From: Bacteroidaceae bacterium
GTDB lineage: Bacteria > Bacteroidota > Bacteroidia > Bacteroidales > Bacteroidaceae
DNA length: 64,000 nt
Assembly: GCA_017467885.1 (NCBI GenBank)
Contig: JAFUKC010000014.1
Coordinates: forward strand, 29,943 to 93,942
Reading direction: 5' to 3'
Shown: positions 9,135 to 17,964 of the stretch, in pieces
Position numbering within the stretch: the stretch's first letter is position 1
How the letters are laid out: every line of letters starts with the position of its first letter
Made by a program: the position numbers and the translations under genes
The notes under the pieces: generated by a model
Seen by the model: the letters and a program-made list of their open reading frames with translations, nothing else
Told to the model about the DNA's origin: nothing
Database searches by the model: none

Positions 9135-12100
9135 ATGACTATGTATATGCGACAATTCATGCAATCAGTGGTGGCATTAATGGTGTTGATGTCACCGGTA
9201 CTCTCGGCTTCGGCTACACCTGTTCGAGGTCTTGAGGCAAAGGATTCGGTAGCGGTCGAAAATGTCGAAGCAACAGTTGAATCACGCACCATCACAGGTA
9301 CGGTTTACGATGCTGCAACCAACATTCCGCTTCCCGGTGTACGCGTGCAGGGTACAGGACACTTGAGAATTACCACCATGACCGATGCAGATGGTAAGTA
9401 TACTCTTACGGTACCTTCGTACGTTACTTTGTTAAGTTTCTCAACTCCCGAGTATCGTCTTACACAGCGTCCCGTTCTTAATAATGACGTTATCAACGTG
9501 CGCCTGTATAACGATAAATTCGGCTCGGTATATAGCGATGATTTGGTAGCAGCCGAATCTAACGACCTGCAGCCCGAACTTTCATCGGCTATTACAATCG
9601 ATGCCGAAATACAGAATAAGCTGGGTGCCGATGTTCGTTCTATAACACGTTCGGCAACACCCGGTATCGGTAATGTGATGTTTGTACGTGGTATAAACTC
9701 TATTAACGGTAACACACAGCCTTTGGTTGTTGTAGACGGAATAATTCTCGACCTGCAAGAAAAATCAGAGGCTTTGCACATGGGTATGTACAATAATATT
9801 CTTTCATCCATAGACGTTAATGATATCGAGGATGTAAAGTTGCTTAAAACCGGTACCTCTATCTACGGTACACGTGCAGCAAACGGTGTTCTTCTTATCA
9901 CCACACGTCGCGGACGCAGTATGGCAACACGTATTACTGCCAATATTTATGGCAGCTATACGCTTGCACCCGGTATGCCCGATTTAATGAATGCCGAGCA
10001 ATATCGTACTTATGCCAACGAGTTGATAGGTACTATGGATGTACAAAGAGTAGAATATCCATTCTTGCAGAGTAATCCCGATTACTATCAGTACAACATG
10101 TATCACAACGAAACAGATTGGTCCGATTATGTGTACCGTGAGGCGTTTACACAAAACTATAAGGTTAATGTAGAGGGTGGTGATGACATTGCCATGTATA
10201 ACTTCTCTTTAGGTTACACCGGTGCAGAAAGCACTTTGGAAGGTAACGATTTCAGCCGTATGAATATTCGTTTCAACTCTGATATTAAACTTTCGGAGAC
10301 ACTTAAAACACGTTTCGATATATCATATAACCGAGTTACACGCGAGTTGCTTGATGATGGTGTTCGTGCCGACTTTACATCATATCCTGTTTCGTCGATT
10401 GGTTTTCTTGCAGCTGTGAAAGCACCTTTCTTAAGTCCTTATAAATATTCGACTGTAGGTAAGATTACCGACCGTTACGACAAATCGGATAACTTTGCAT
10501 ACGGTATCGACCGTAATTCGGCCCACGATAATAACTTCCTCTATAACCCGATGACTATTCTTTCTATAGGCTCGGGCGATAACAAGAACGACCAGGAGTA
10601 TACTCATTTTGGTATTACTGTTGCTCCCGAACTCAAGTTGGGCGATTTCACAATTTCTGAAATCTTCAACTATTCGTTGCATCGCATGAACGAGAAGTAT
10701 TATTTGCCTTATGCCAATAGTACAGGTCCTCACTTCTATGCAGCAAATCTCGGTACCATCGAGAACTATCTTGGTTCATCGTTCGGTAAGGAATCACAGC
10801 TTTCGAGTGAAACACGCGGAACATGGGCTAAAGTGATGGGTGCTCATTCGGTTGATGCTTTGTTGGGCTTCCGTTTCACAAATTTCCGTTCCGATGCGAA
10901 CTTCCTTACAGGTGCCAACTCGGGTAACGACAAGGCGACAAACATTACCAACGACAACGACTATCTTTCAAACACCGGTAGCGACAATACATGGATTAAC
11001 CTTGCTTGGTTCATGAATGTAAACTACAGTTACAAAACACGCTATTTCTTGCAGGCGACAGCTTCGATGGAGACATCTTCGCGTTACGGCAAGAATGCCG
11101 ATGGCGGTATCAAATTGGGTGGTGTGAAATGGGGTATATTCCCCTCGTTGCAGGCCGCTTGGTTAATCTCTTCGGAGCCTTGGTTCAATATTAAACCCGT
11201 CAACTCGTTGAAGTTGCGTGCGGGTATCGATGTAACCGGTAACGATGCGGTCGATTATTACGCAAGCCGCAGTTATTTGCAGAACGTGAAGTTCCAGGAT
11301 AAGTTCATGGGTTTGGAAATAGGTAATGTGGAGAACGATGGTCTTAAGTGGGAGACCACATCTCGCTTCAATGTAGGTTTCGATGCAGTTCTCTTCAACG
11401 ACCGCGTAGCAGTCTCTTTCGATTGGTATAAATCGAAGACAAGCGACCTTTTCCTTCCAAAAACATACGACTATGTTACAGGTATGGGTACATATTGGGC
11501 TAATGGCGGTGATATGGAGAATACCGGTTTGGAGTTTGCCATCAATGCAAAACTTATCAATACCGAGAATTTCCAATGGGAAATGGGTGTTTCGGCCGGT
11601 CACTACAAGAACGAGATTACTTCGCTCGACGAGCCTATCGAGAATACGCAGGTTTACGGTGGCGAGGTTGCCATTAAAGAAGGTGAGCCTATAGGACTCT
11701 TCTGGGGTTATAAGACCGATGGTGTGATAAAATCGTCCGACGAGGTAGGCAATCTGCATTATTTAGATGCTTCAAACAATCCTGTTGCATTTGAGCCCGG
11801 TGATGTGAAATTTGTCGACCTTGCAGGCGGCGACGGTTGCATAGACGAGAATGATAAGACTGTAATCGGCGATCCTCATCCCGACCTCTATGGTAACATT
11901 TATACAACTTTGTCTTATAAGAATTGGAAACTTAATATCGGTCTCAACTACTCTTTGGGTAATGATGTATACAACTATTATCGTCAGCAACTCGAAAGTG
12001 GAAAGAACTTCTTTAACCAAAGTGCGGCAATGTTGAATCGTTGGAGTTACGAGGGACAGAAAACCGATATGCCTCGTATCGCTTATGGCGACCCGAATGG

Positions 12101-12368
12101 AAACGCTCGTTTCTCCGATCGTTGGATCGAAGATGGTTCGTATCTGCGTCTGAAGACCGTACAGCTCTCTTACCAGGTTCCTGTATCTTTGAGTTGGTTG
12201 CAGGGTATTACTGTTTGGGCTGCCGGTGAGAACCTGCTTACCTTCACCAAATATCTTGGAAACGATCCCGAGTTCTCTGTAAGCAATAATGTGTTATATC
12301 AAGGTGTGGATGCAGGCTTGGTTCCCCAAAGTGCAAGTATTCACCTTGGAGTTAAGGTTAACCTCTAA
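9135..12368 (+). CDS. SusC/RagA family TonB-linked outer-membrane transporter (second copy)
   Basis: The protein has 1077 residues. After a signal peptide (cleavage near ASATPV) comes a carboxypeptidase-regulatory-like domain (about residues 53-130, beginning RTITGTVYDAATNIPLPGV), a plug domain (about 150-270, with MFVRGINSINGNTQPLVVVDG) and a barrel that ends in KVNL. Between signal peptide and first domain lies a 25-residue Val/Glu-rich linker. ATG codons at 9141 and 9147 are alternative starts. It shares order and architecture with the SusC at 1794 but is clearly diverged, so the two triads are an old duplication or separate acquisitions, not a recent repeat. The ligand is unknown. Confidence 0.95.
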   Translation: MTMYMRQFMQSVVALMVLMSPVLSASATPVRGLEAKDSVAVENVEATVESRTITGTVYDAATNIPLPGVRVQGTGHLRITTMTDADGKYTLTVPSYVTLLSFSTPEYRLTQRPVLNNDVINVRLYNDKFGSVYSDDLVAAESNDLQPELSSAITIDAEIQNKLGADVRSITRSATPGIGNVMFVRGINSINGNTQPLVVVDGIILDLQEKSEALHMGMYNNILSSIDVNDIEDVKLLKTGTSIYGTRAANGVLLITTRRGRSMATRITANIYGSYTLAPGMPDLMNAEQYRTYANELIGTMDVQRVEYPFLQSNPDYYQYNMYHNETDWSDYVYREAFTQNYKVNVEGGDDIAMYNFSLGYTGAESTLEGNDFSRMNIRFNSDIKLSETLKTRFDISYNRVTRELLDDGVRADFTSYPVSSIGFLAAVKAPFLSPYKYSTVGKITDRYDKSDNFAYGIDRNSAHDNNFLYNPMTILSIGSGDNKNDQEYTHFGITVAPELKLGDFTISEIFNYSLHRMNEKYYLPYANSTGPHFYAANLGTIENYLGSSFGKESQLSSETRGTWAKVMGAHSVDALLGFRFTNFRSDANFLTGANSGNDKATNITNDNDYLSNTGSDNTWINLAWFMNVNYSYKTRYFLQATASMETSSRYGKNADGGIKLGGVKWGIFPSLQAAWLISSEPWFNIKPVNSLKLRAGIDVTGNDAVDYYASRSYLQNVKFQDKFMGLEIGNVENDGLKWETTSRFNVGFDAVLFNDRVAVSFDWYKSKTSDLFLPKTYDYVTGMGTYWANGGDMENTGLEFAINAKLINTENFQWEMGVSAGHYKNEITSLDEPIENTQVYGGEVAIKEGEPIGLFWGYKTDGVIKSSDEVGNLHYLDASNNPVAFEPGDVKFVDLAGGDGCIDENDKTVIGDPHPDLYGNIYTTLSYKNWKLNIGLNYSLGNDVYNYYRQQLESGKNFFNQSAAMLNRWSYEGQKTDMPRIAYGDPNGNARFSDRWIEDGSYLRLKTVQLSYQVPVSLSWLQGITVWAAGENLLTFTKYLGNDPEFSVSNNVLYQGVDAGLVPQSASIHLGVKVNL

Positions 12369-12382
12369 TAAAATACACCAGG

Positions 12383-12421
12383 GTTGTTCGGGGTTCTCGG
12401 ATTATGACAATCCCGAACAAC
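12383..12421 (+). terminator. hairpin between second susC and susD
   Basis: A 10-bp perfect inverted repeat (12383-12392 with 12412-12421) lies in the 74-nt gap between SusC and SusD genes and is not followed by a U-run. It may lower downstream transcription or set mRNA processing so that SusC and SusD are made in different amounts; this role is inferred. Confidence 0.5.
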
Positions 12422-12442
12422 TTGGATAAAAAATATATAACA

Positions 12443-14581
12443 ATGAAAAAGAATTTAATCTATACTTTGTGTATCCTTATTAGCGGAGCCTTCAGCTTCA
12501 GTTCATGTGAGGATATGCTTGATGTCGATTCTAAACGTGTACAATACGATTTTGGAACACTGACAGCAAATGATACCGTATATTCGGTGTTGGGAATCCT
12601 GAAAAGCGTACAGAAGGTTGCCGACAGACACGTTCTTCTTGGTGAGTTGCGTGGCGACCTTGTCTCTACGACCGATAAGGCGGTTGCGGATATAGAGCAT
12701 ATAGCCTCTTTCATTCGCGAGGGTGAGAATAAATATAATTCTCCCAAAGATTATTATGCAATCATTAACAATTGTAATCTCTATTTGGATCGTGTCGATA
12801 CAACACTCGAGCACAGTAATAAGAAGTTGATGTTGACAGAATTTGTTGCAGTTAAGAGCGTTCGTGCATGGACATACTTGCAACTTGCCATAAATTACGG
12901 TCGCGTACCTTACTTCACCGAGCCAATCTTGTCGCATAGCGACGCAGAGAAGGTTATGGCTCAGCCCAAATTGAGTATTGAGGATTTGGCTCCCATCCTT
13001 ATTGAAGAGCTTACTCCGTTTGAAGACCCAAGAGAGTTCCCCATGCCTCGTTGGTCGGGTATCAAGGTTCTTGACCAGAAGACGGCATTGCCTACACGCC
13101 AGATGTTTATGCCCATAAGAGTGCTTCTTGGAGATCTTAATCTTTGGCTTGGCAACTATGCCGAGGCTGCAAACTATTATTACAAAGTTCTTACTGTGGA
13201 TAACCAGTTCTATGCTGCTTCTGACCGTACATACGTAATTGATGACGAAAATTACGGAAAGATTGTCTATAACGGATATTCCGGAATCTTTGCGATAGGT
13301 GATAATGCCGCTAATCTTGTTGCGGCGCGTAACCTTATGGTTATCCCCATGGAGAAGTCTACTTCGGTTGGAACAGTTTCGGAATTGTCGGGTATATTTA
13401 CCGCAAAATCTTCTGAGGAGGTATCAACAGTAGGAAATCATCAGGTTGCAGCTTCGCCCGGTCTTGTAGGCTTAAGCGAACGTCAGGTTCATCTTGCTGT
13501 AAGATATGGTGATGATGGTGAGACACCGAAACCTACAGGTGGTTTGTTCTACAATACTCACGAGGTGATGAAAGGTGACCTTCGTCTTTATGCCACTACA
13601 TACAGTGAGACTGACAATGCAACAGGTGAGGATTTCAATTATATCATAAGCAAGTTCAATCTTAAGTCGCATAGTATCGATGACAAGGTTGGCAAAGGAT
13701 TTTCTGCATTGGTAGACCATACTCCCGGAATAGTAGTATATCGTGCCGAAGCTGTTTATTTGCGCTTTGCCGAGGCTGTTTTGGGCATGGCACGCGAAGA
13801 TAATGTTTACGGTGCTTTGGACCTTGCGATGGCAGTTCTGCGTGACGGTGTAAGCAGTAATCATATTCTGGTGGATAATTGGTCGACAGTAATGGTGCCC
13901 GATACATCGAGTCCGCAGCTTGACGAGGAAACAGGTGATACCATTCGTAACGACGAGGGCGAGATTCTCTATAACGAAAAAGAGATTGTTGTAGGTGATA
14001 CAATAAGTTTCGACTTCCGTATGCTTACCAAAAACAGGGGTATTCACTCGCGTGGTTCCGGTGATAGCAAGTATAATTCATATTATACAATGCACGATTC
14101 TTGTATTGCTCGTTACAACAACGAACTTACAATTAACGAGGAAGATGGAACTGTGAGTTATCCCGAATATGACGAGGCTGCTCGTCAGGCATACGTTGCC
14201 AACCTCATTATCGATGAGGCGGCTATGGAGTTGTCGTTCGAGGGTTATCGTTTTACCGACCTTATCCGCTTCGCCAAGGCTCTTGACGATAAAGACTTCC
14301 TTGCCAAACGTGTAGCAGGTCGTGGATTCAAGAATACTCTTCCTTATTTCGATGGCGATTATCAGGTAGATCCCGGTCTCTATGCAAAGTTGGCGGACGA
14401 GAGAAATTGGTATCTGCCTCTTCCCGATCAAGAGTATGTTGAAATTATCAAGCCCGAGGATGTTGTTCCAAGTATCCCCGATACCGACGAGGAGGAGAGC
14501 AACAACACACCCGAGGAGGGCACACCTGCCGAGGATACTCCCGAGGAGCCCGAGGTTTCTGATACTCCGGTGACAGAATAA
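12443..14581 (+). CDS. SusD/RagB family surface lipoprotein (second copy)
   Basis: I place the start at 12443 because this ATG opens a clean lipoprotein signal (MKKNLIYTLCILISGAFSFS followed by SCEDM, Cys22); the upstream extension to 12404 would add 13 residues overlapping a hairpin. The 712-residue protein has the SusD C-terminal signature (IIDEAAMELSFEGYRFTDLI near residue 600). The last about 35 residues are an acidic, proline-rich tail (DTDEEE, TPEEGTPAEDTPEEPE), which resembles the tail of the fasciclin protein two genes upstream. SusD proteins normally end soon after the fold, so this tail is an extra. It ends the operon; a terminator follows. Confidence 0.94.
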   Translation: MKKNLIYTLCILISGAFSFSSCEDMLDVDSKRVQYDFGTLTANDTVYSVLGILKSVQKVADRHVLLGELRGDLVSTTDKAVADIEHIASFIREGENKYNSPKDYYAIINNCNLYLDRVDTTLEHSNKKLMLTEFVAVKSVRAWTYLQLAINYGRVPYFTEPILSHSDAEKVMAQPKLSIEDLAPILIEELTPFEDPREFPMPRWSGIKVLDQKTALPTRQMFMPIRVLLGDLNLWLGNYAEAANYYYKVLTVDNQFYAASDRTYVIDDENYGKIVYNGYSGIFAIGDNAANLVAARNLMVIPMEKSTSVGTVSELSGIFTAKSSEEVSTVGNHQVAASPGLVGLSERQVHLAVRYGDDGETPKPTGGLFYNTHEVMKGDLRLYATTYSETDNATGEDFNYIISKFNLKSHSIDDKVGKGFSALVDHTPGIVVYRAEAVYLRFAEAVLGMAREDNVYGALDLAMAVLRDGVSSNHILVDNWSTVMVPDTSSPQLDEETGDTIRNDEGEILYNEKEIVVGDTISFDFRMLTKNRGIHSRGSGDSKYNSYYTMHDSCIARYNNELTINEEDGTVSYPEYDEAARQAYVANLIIDEAAMELSFEGYRFTDLIRFAKALDDKDFLAKRVAGRGFKNTLPYFDGDYQVDPGLYAKLADERNWYLPLPDQEYVEIIKPEDVVPSIPDTDEEESNNTPEEGTPAEDTPEEPEVSDTPVTE

Positions 14582-14603
14582 TGAAATTATCAAATAAGCA
14601 GAT

Positions 14604-14635
14604 AGGGAGAGGCATTTCCTCTCCCTGTTTGTTTA
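14604..14635 (+). terminator. rho-independent terminator of the double SusCD operon
   Basis: A 9-bp GC-rich stem (14604-14612 with 14618-14626) with a 5-nt loop is followed by a T-rich run (GTTTGTTT). It closes the operon that starts before the window. Confidence 0.8.
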
Positions 14636-14668
14636 TATAGGAAATCGTTTATTTTAATCCTCTCTTTT

Positions 14669-15367
14669 ATGAAAAAAATTGCAATACTTACGGGTGCCGG
14701 AATGAGTGTCGAGAGCGGTTTAAGTACTTTCAGAGGTGCCGGTGGTCTTTGGGACGAATATCCGGTGGAGCAGGTGGCTACTCCGGAGGGCTATGCAGCC
14801 AATCCTGCATTGGTTCTGGAATTCTATAATAAACGTCGCAAGCAATTATTGACTGTCGAGCCTAATGAGGGGCATCGTCTTATTGCCACTCTTGAGGAGA
14901 GGTTCGATGTGACGGTAATTACGCAGAATGTCGATGATTTGCACGAGCGTGCAGGCTCTACAAACGTGATACACCTGCATGGCGAGTTGATGAAGGTCTG
15001 TTCCTCTCGTGCTCCTCAAGACCTGCGTTATGTACGTGCCTTGCCGTCCTATGCTCCCGAGATTCATCTTGGGGATATGGCTGCCGATGGCTCGCAGTTG
15101 CGTCCATACATTGTGTGGTTTGGCGAGGCTGTTCCTCTTATGGAAGATGCTATACGTGCTGTGTGCGATATCGATATGTTTATCATAATTGGAACATCGC
15201 TGAATGTTTATCCGGCTGCGGGGTTGCTTAATTATGTGCCTGTTAATGTGCCTGTTTACCTTGTCGACCCTAACGATGTGGATGTGAAAGGTGTACATAA
15301 AGTTGTTGCTATACGTAAAAGTGCTTCGGCCGGGATGCAGGAGATTATCGACAAATATTTGCTGTAA
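14669..15367 (+). CDS. SIR2 family NAD-dependent protein deacylase
   Basis: This 232-residue sirtuin has the NAD-binding motifs GAGMSVESG (residues 9-17), TQNVDDLH and HLHGEL with the catalytic His, plus FGE. The residues FYNKRR at about 52-57 contain the Tyr and Arg spaced as in class III (SIRT5/CobB-type) enzymes that remove succinyl or malonyl groups. The usual four-cysteine zinc ribbon is absent: only one Cys (KVCSS) remains in that region, so the small domain must fold without zinc. It likely deacylates lysines on cytosolic proteins with NAD as co-substrate. It stands alone between a terminator and the rubredoxin promoter. Confidence 0.92.
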   Translation: MKKIAILTGAGMSVESGLSTFRGAGGLWDEYPVEQVATPEGYAANPALVLEFYNKRRKQLLTVEPNEGHRLIATLEERFDVTVITQNVDDLHERAGSTNVIHLHGELMKVCSSRAPQDLRYVRALPSYAPEIHLGDMAADGSQLRPYIVWFGEAVPLMEDAIRAVCDIDMFIIIGTSLNVYPAAGLLNYVPVNVPVYLVDPNDVDVKGVHKVVAIRKSASAGMQEIIDKYLL

Positions 15368-15457
15368 AAATAAGTTGTATCTTTCTTTTTCAAATATCAT
15401 GTAAACGAGTACAATCGATGTTTGAAATGAGCGAAGACAAATTTATATGACTTCTAA

Positions 15458-15487
15458 TTTGTTTTTTAAAACAAAGTGTTATCTTTG
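15458..15487 (+). promoter_or_regulatory. Bacteroidetes-type promoter for rubredoxin
   Basis: TTTG (15458-15461) and TATCTTTG (15480-15487) are separated by 18 nt, close to the Bacteroidetes -33/-7 consensus. The rubredoxin start is 31 nt downstream. Confidence 0.7.
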
Positions 15488-15518
15488 GCGTTATATTATT
15501 AATTAAAAAAGAAGAGAT

Positions 15519-15683
15519 ATGAAAAAATATGTATGTACAGTGTGCCATTGGATTTATGATCCGGCTGTTGGTGACCCTGAATCGGGTATAGAGGCAGGTA
15601 CTCCTTTCGAGCAAATTCCCGATGATTGGACTTGTCCTTTGTGTGGAGTAGGCAAAGAGGATTTTGAGCCTGTAGAAGAGTAA
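15519..15683 (+). CDS. rubredoxin
   Basis: A 54-residue protein that fits rubredoxin in length and pattern. The two iron-binding loops are YVCTVC (Cys6, Cys9) and CPLCGV (Cys39, Cys42), with the conserved aromatic core WIYDP and DDWTCP. It carries one Fe(Cys)4 centre and moves single electrons in the cytosol, commonly for peroxide or superoxide reduction in anaerobes; no reductase or rubrerythrin partner is in the window. It has its own promoter and shares a bidirectional terminator with the converging ygiQ gene. Confidence 0.96.
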   Translation: MKKYVCTVCHWIYDPAVGDPESGIEAGTPFEQIPDDWTCPLCGVGKEDFEPVEE

Positions 15684-15685
15684 AT

Positions 15686-15716
15686 AAAATAGCGACCATT
15701 GAATGGTTGCTATTTT
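15686..15716. terminator. bidirectional terminator between rubredoxin and ygiQ
   Basis: A 15-bp inverted repeat (15686-15700 with 15702-15716, one G:U pair) is flanked by A-run and T-run, so it can stop transcription from both sides. It overlaps the last codons and stop of ygiQ. Confidence 0.8.
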
Positions 15717-17563
15717 TTATTCAGGTGTTGCAGCAGGTCGTTTCTGCCAAGTCTCTTCAGAATATTACGTATGTTGCGTTGTTCCTCGGGCTTATACCAG
15801 AAGAAGAACATGCGTTGTGTCTCCTTGTCGCGCATGCTTCTTGCGCAGTACACATTCTCTTTTGTTTCAGGGTTTATGCCCGTGTAATACATCTCGGTGG
15901 CCATTGTCATTGGAGTGGGAGTGAAGTCCTGCACCTGTTCCAAGTGAAAATTCATCTGTTTGGTTTCTGCTGCAAGCTCGGCCATGCTCTCCACTGTGCT
16001 GCCGGGATGGCTGCTTATGAAGTAGGGGATTATCTGCTGTTTGAGATTATACTTCGAGTTTATCTTGTCGAAGATACGTTTGAAACGGTGAAACTGTTCA
16101 AACGGCGGCTTACGCATAAGTTTAAGAACCTTATCGTTGGTGTGTTCAGGGGCAACCTTCAGACGGCCGCTGACGTGGTTTCTTATTAGTTCTTCGGTAT
16201 ATCTTTCGGCAGCCTCGTCCTGTTGTCTGTTACCGCTCTTGTGTAGCAACATATCGTAGCGTACTCCGCTACCGATAAAACTTTTCTTAATGCCCGGCAG
16301 CGCATCCACCTTCTTATATAGTTCAAGCAGTGCAGTGTGGTCGATATTCATGTTTGGACACACTTTCGGCTGTATACACGAAGGTCGGGAACATTTTGCG
16401 CATAACTCACTGTTTTTGCCCTTCATCATGTACATATTTGCCGAGGGCCCTCCCAAATCTGAAAGGAATCCTTTGAAATCGGGCATACGGCATATTTGCT
16501 TTATTTCGTTAAGAATACTTCTTTCGCTTCTGTTTGCAATGAATTTGCCTTGATGTGCCGATATTGTACAGAATGCACAGCCCCCGAAACAGCCTCTGTG
16601 TATATTCACCGAGAATTTTATCATGTCGTAGGCCGGAATTCGTTTGCCGTTGTATTTAGGATGTGGCAATCGGGTGTATGGCAAGTCGAAACTGTGGTCG
16701 AGTTGCTCGGTTGTCATTGTGGGAAAGGGTGGATTTATTACAATGGTACCTTCGTCGTATTGTTGCAACAAACGCTTTGCATTTACTCTGTTCGACTCCT
16801 TCTCTACCGACAGGAAATTTGCTGCTTGCTTCTCTTTGCTTCTGAGGCAATCGTTGTGTGCAAACAGTCTCTTGTCGTTCTCTCCCTCTTCCGTAACTTC
16901 TTGTGTAAGATAACCAATCTGTCTTATCTCTTTTGCCATGGCAACAGCCTCGTCGGCTGTTATCATCTTCTCTTTGTTCTCTCCAACAAAGTCCAACATT
17001 GCACGAGTGAGCGCAATTATCGGTTGTTCTCCCATCCCATATACCAGCAGGTCGGCTTTACTGTCTATCAGTATGCTTTTTTTCAGACTGTCTTGCCAGT
17101 AGTCGTAGTGTGTAAGACGTCGCATCGATGCTTCAATGCCACCAATAACCACGGGGACGTCGGGGTATAGCTGTTTAAGGATTGTGGAATATACAATGGT
17201 GGCATATTCGGGGCGCATGCTGTGTTTTCCGTTGGGTGAATAGGCATCTTCGGAACGGAAACGTTTGGCTGCCGTATATTTGTTTACCATAGAGTCCATG
17301 CATCCGGCCGATATACCGAAGAACAGACGTGGACGCCCCATCTTCTTGAAGTCGCGCAGGTCGTCCTGCCAATTGGGTTGCGGTACTATTGCCACACGCA
17401 ATCCCTCGGCCTCCAACAGGCGGCCTATCACTGCTGCTCCAAACGAAGGATGGTCGACATAGGCATCTCCGCTGAATATGACAACATCCATATGCTCCCA
17501 TCCGCGCAATTGTGCCTCTTTGCGTGTAGTGGGCAACCAGTCGGTAATCTTGTGTTCAGGCAT
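15710..17563 (-). CDS. ygiQ: YgiQ family radical SAM protein
   Basis: This 617-residue protein matches the YgiQ family in length and order: an N-terminal cobalamin-binding-like region (DVVIFSGDAYVDHPSFG, PQPNW), then the radical SAM cluster motif CFGGCAFC near residues 322-329, and a C-terminal FTPTPMTMATEMYYTG signature. It would bind a 4Fe-4S cluster and S-adenosylmethionine; the family's substrate is not known. Its start overlaps the end of the preceding small gene by 8 nt, so both are in one operon driven from about 17.92 kb. Confidence 0.94.
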   Translation of the reverse strand: MPEHKITDWLPTTRKEAQLRGWEHMDVVIFSGDAYVDHPSFGAAVIGRLLEAEGLRVAIVPQPNWQDDLRDFKKMGRPRLFFGISAGCMDSMVNKYTAAKRFRSEDAYSPNGKHSMRPEYATIVYSTILKQLYPDVPVVIGGIEASMRRLTHYDYWQDSLKKSILIDSKADLLVYGMGEQPIIALTRAMLDFVGENKEKMITADEAVAMAKEIRQIGYLTQEVTEEGENDKRLFAHNDCLRSKEKQAANFLSVEKESNRVNAKRLLQQYDEGTIVINPPFPTMTTEQLDHSFDLPYTRLPHPKYNGKRIPAYDMIKFSVNIHRGCFGGCAFCTISAHQGKFIANRSERSILNEIKQICRMPDFKGFLSDLGGPSANMYMMKGKNSELCAKCSRPSCIQPKVCPNMNIDHTALLELYKKVDALPGIKKSFIGSGVRYDMLLHKSGNRQQDEAAERYTEELIRNHVSGRLKVAPEHTNDKVLKLMRKPPFEQFHRFKRIFDKINSKYNLKQQIIPYFISSHPGSTVESMAELAAETKQMNFHLEQVQDFTPTPMTMATEMYYTGINPETKENVYCARSMRDKETQRMFFFWYKPEEQRNIRNILKRLGRNDLLQHLNKK

Positions 17564-17879
17564 CTTGCTCGGTTGTATTCTCCTCTTTGGGTTGGGTTGT
17601 TTCCCAATTGTTGTATAGTTTTATCAGGTTGTTGAGCCCCAACGCTTTCATGTTGTCGTCGTATAATACCAATGCGAGTTTCAACAGTGTCTTCGAGTCT
17701 TCTTCTTGCGATGCAATAAGCGAACGTACGGTGCAACGCAGTTTCTCCAGTGCATCTTCGTCTACCAATCCCATGCTGTTGGCTATTCTTTCAAAAAGAG
17801 AATAGCGTTTTATCGTAAGCAACAGTTCTTCGTCAATTTCAATGGTTCGTGTGCCCGAGGCATTTGCATCTATTTTCAT
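17556..17879 (-). CDS. unknown 107-residue protein ahead of ygiQ
   Basis: I do not recognise a family. The ATG at 17879 is preferred because a promoter -7 element lies just upstream at 17920-17927, which rules out the longer frame. The protein is mostly helical in composition (EELLLTIKRYSLFERIANSMG, LLKLALVLYDDNMKALGLNNLI), acidic at its C-terminus, without signal peptide or membrane segment, so cytosolic. It overlaps ygiQ by 8 nt, which implies translational coupling and perhaps a joint role. Confidence 0.75.
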   Translation of the reverse strand: MKIDANASGTRTIEIDEELLLTIKRYSLFERIANSMGLVDEDALEKLRCTVRSLIASQEEDSKTLLKLALVLYDDNMKALGLNNLIKLYNNWETTQPKEENTTEQDA

Positions 17880-17919
17880 ATTGTGTTTCTGTTGTCGGTT
17901 ATTATTCCAGGTTATAACG

Positions 17920-17927
17920 CAAATATA
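17920..17927 (-). promoter_or_regulatory. -7 element of the small gene-ygiQ operon
   Basis: TATATTTG read on the - strand lies 40 nt ahead of the small gene's ATG. TTTG-like sequence occurs further upstream (17939-17946) but at less than the usual spacing. Confidence 0.55.
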
Positions 17928-17964
17928 GCTGTTTTTTGCAAACAAATTCTGCTCTTTTCTTTTT

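Noticed and set aside
16496-17170. 224-residue + strand frame opposite ygiQ
   Set aside because: Antisense shadow of a conserved radical SAM gene; Cys- and Tyr-rich, with no domain.
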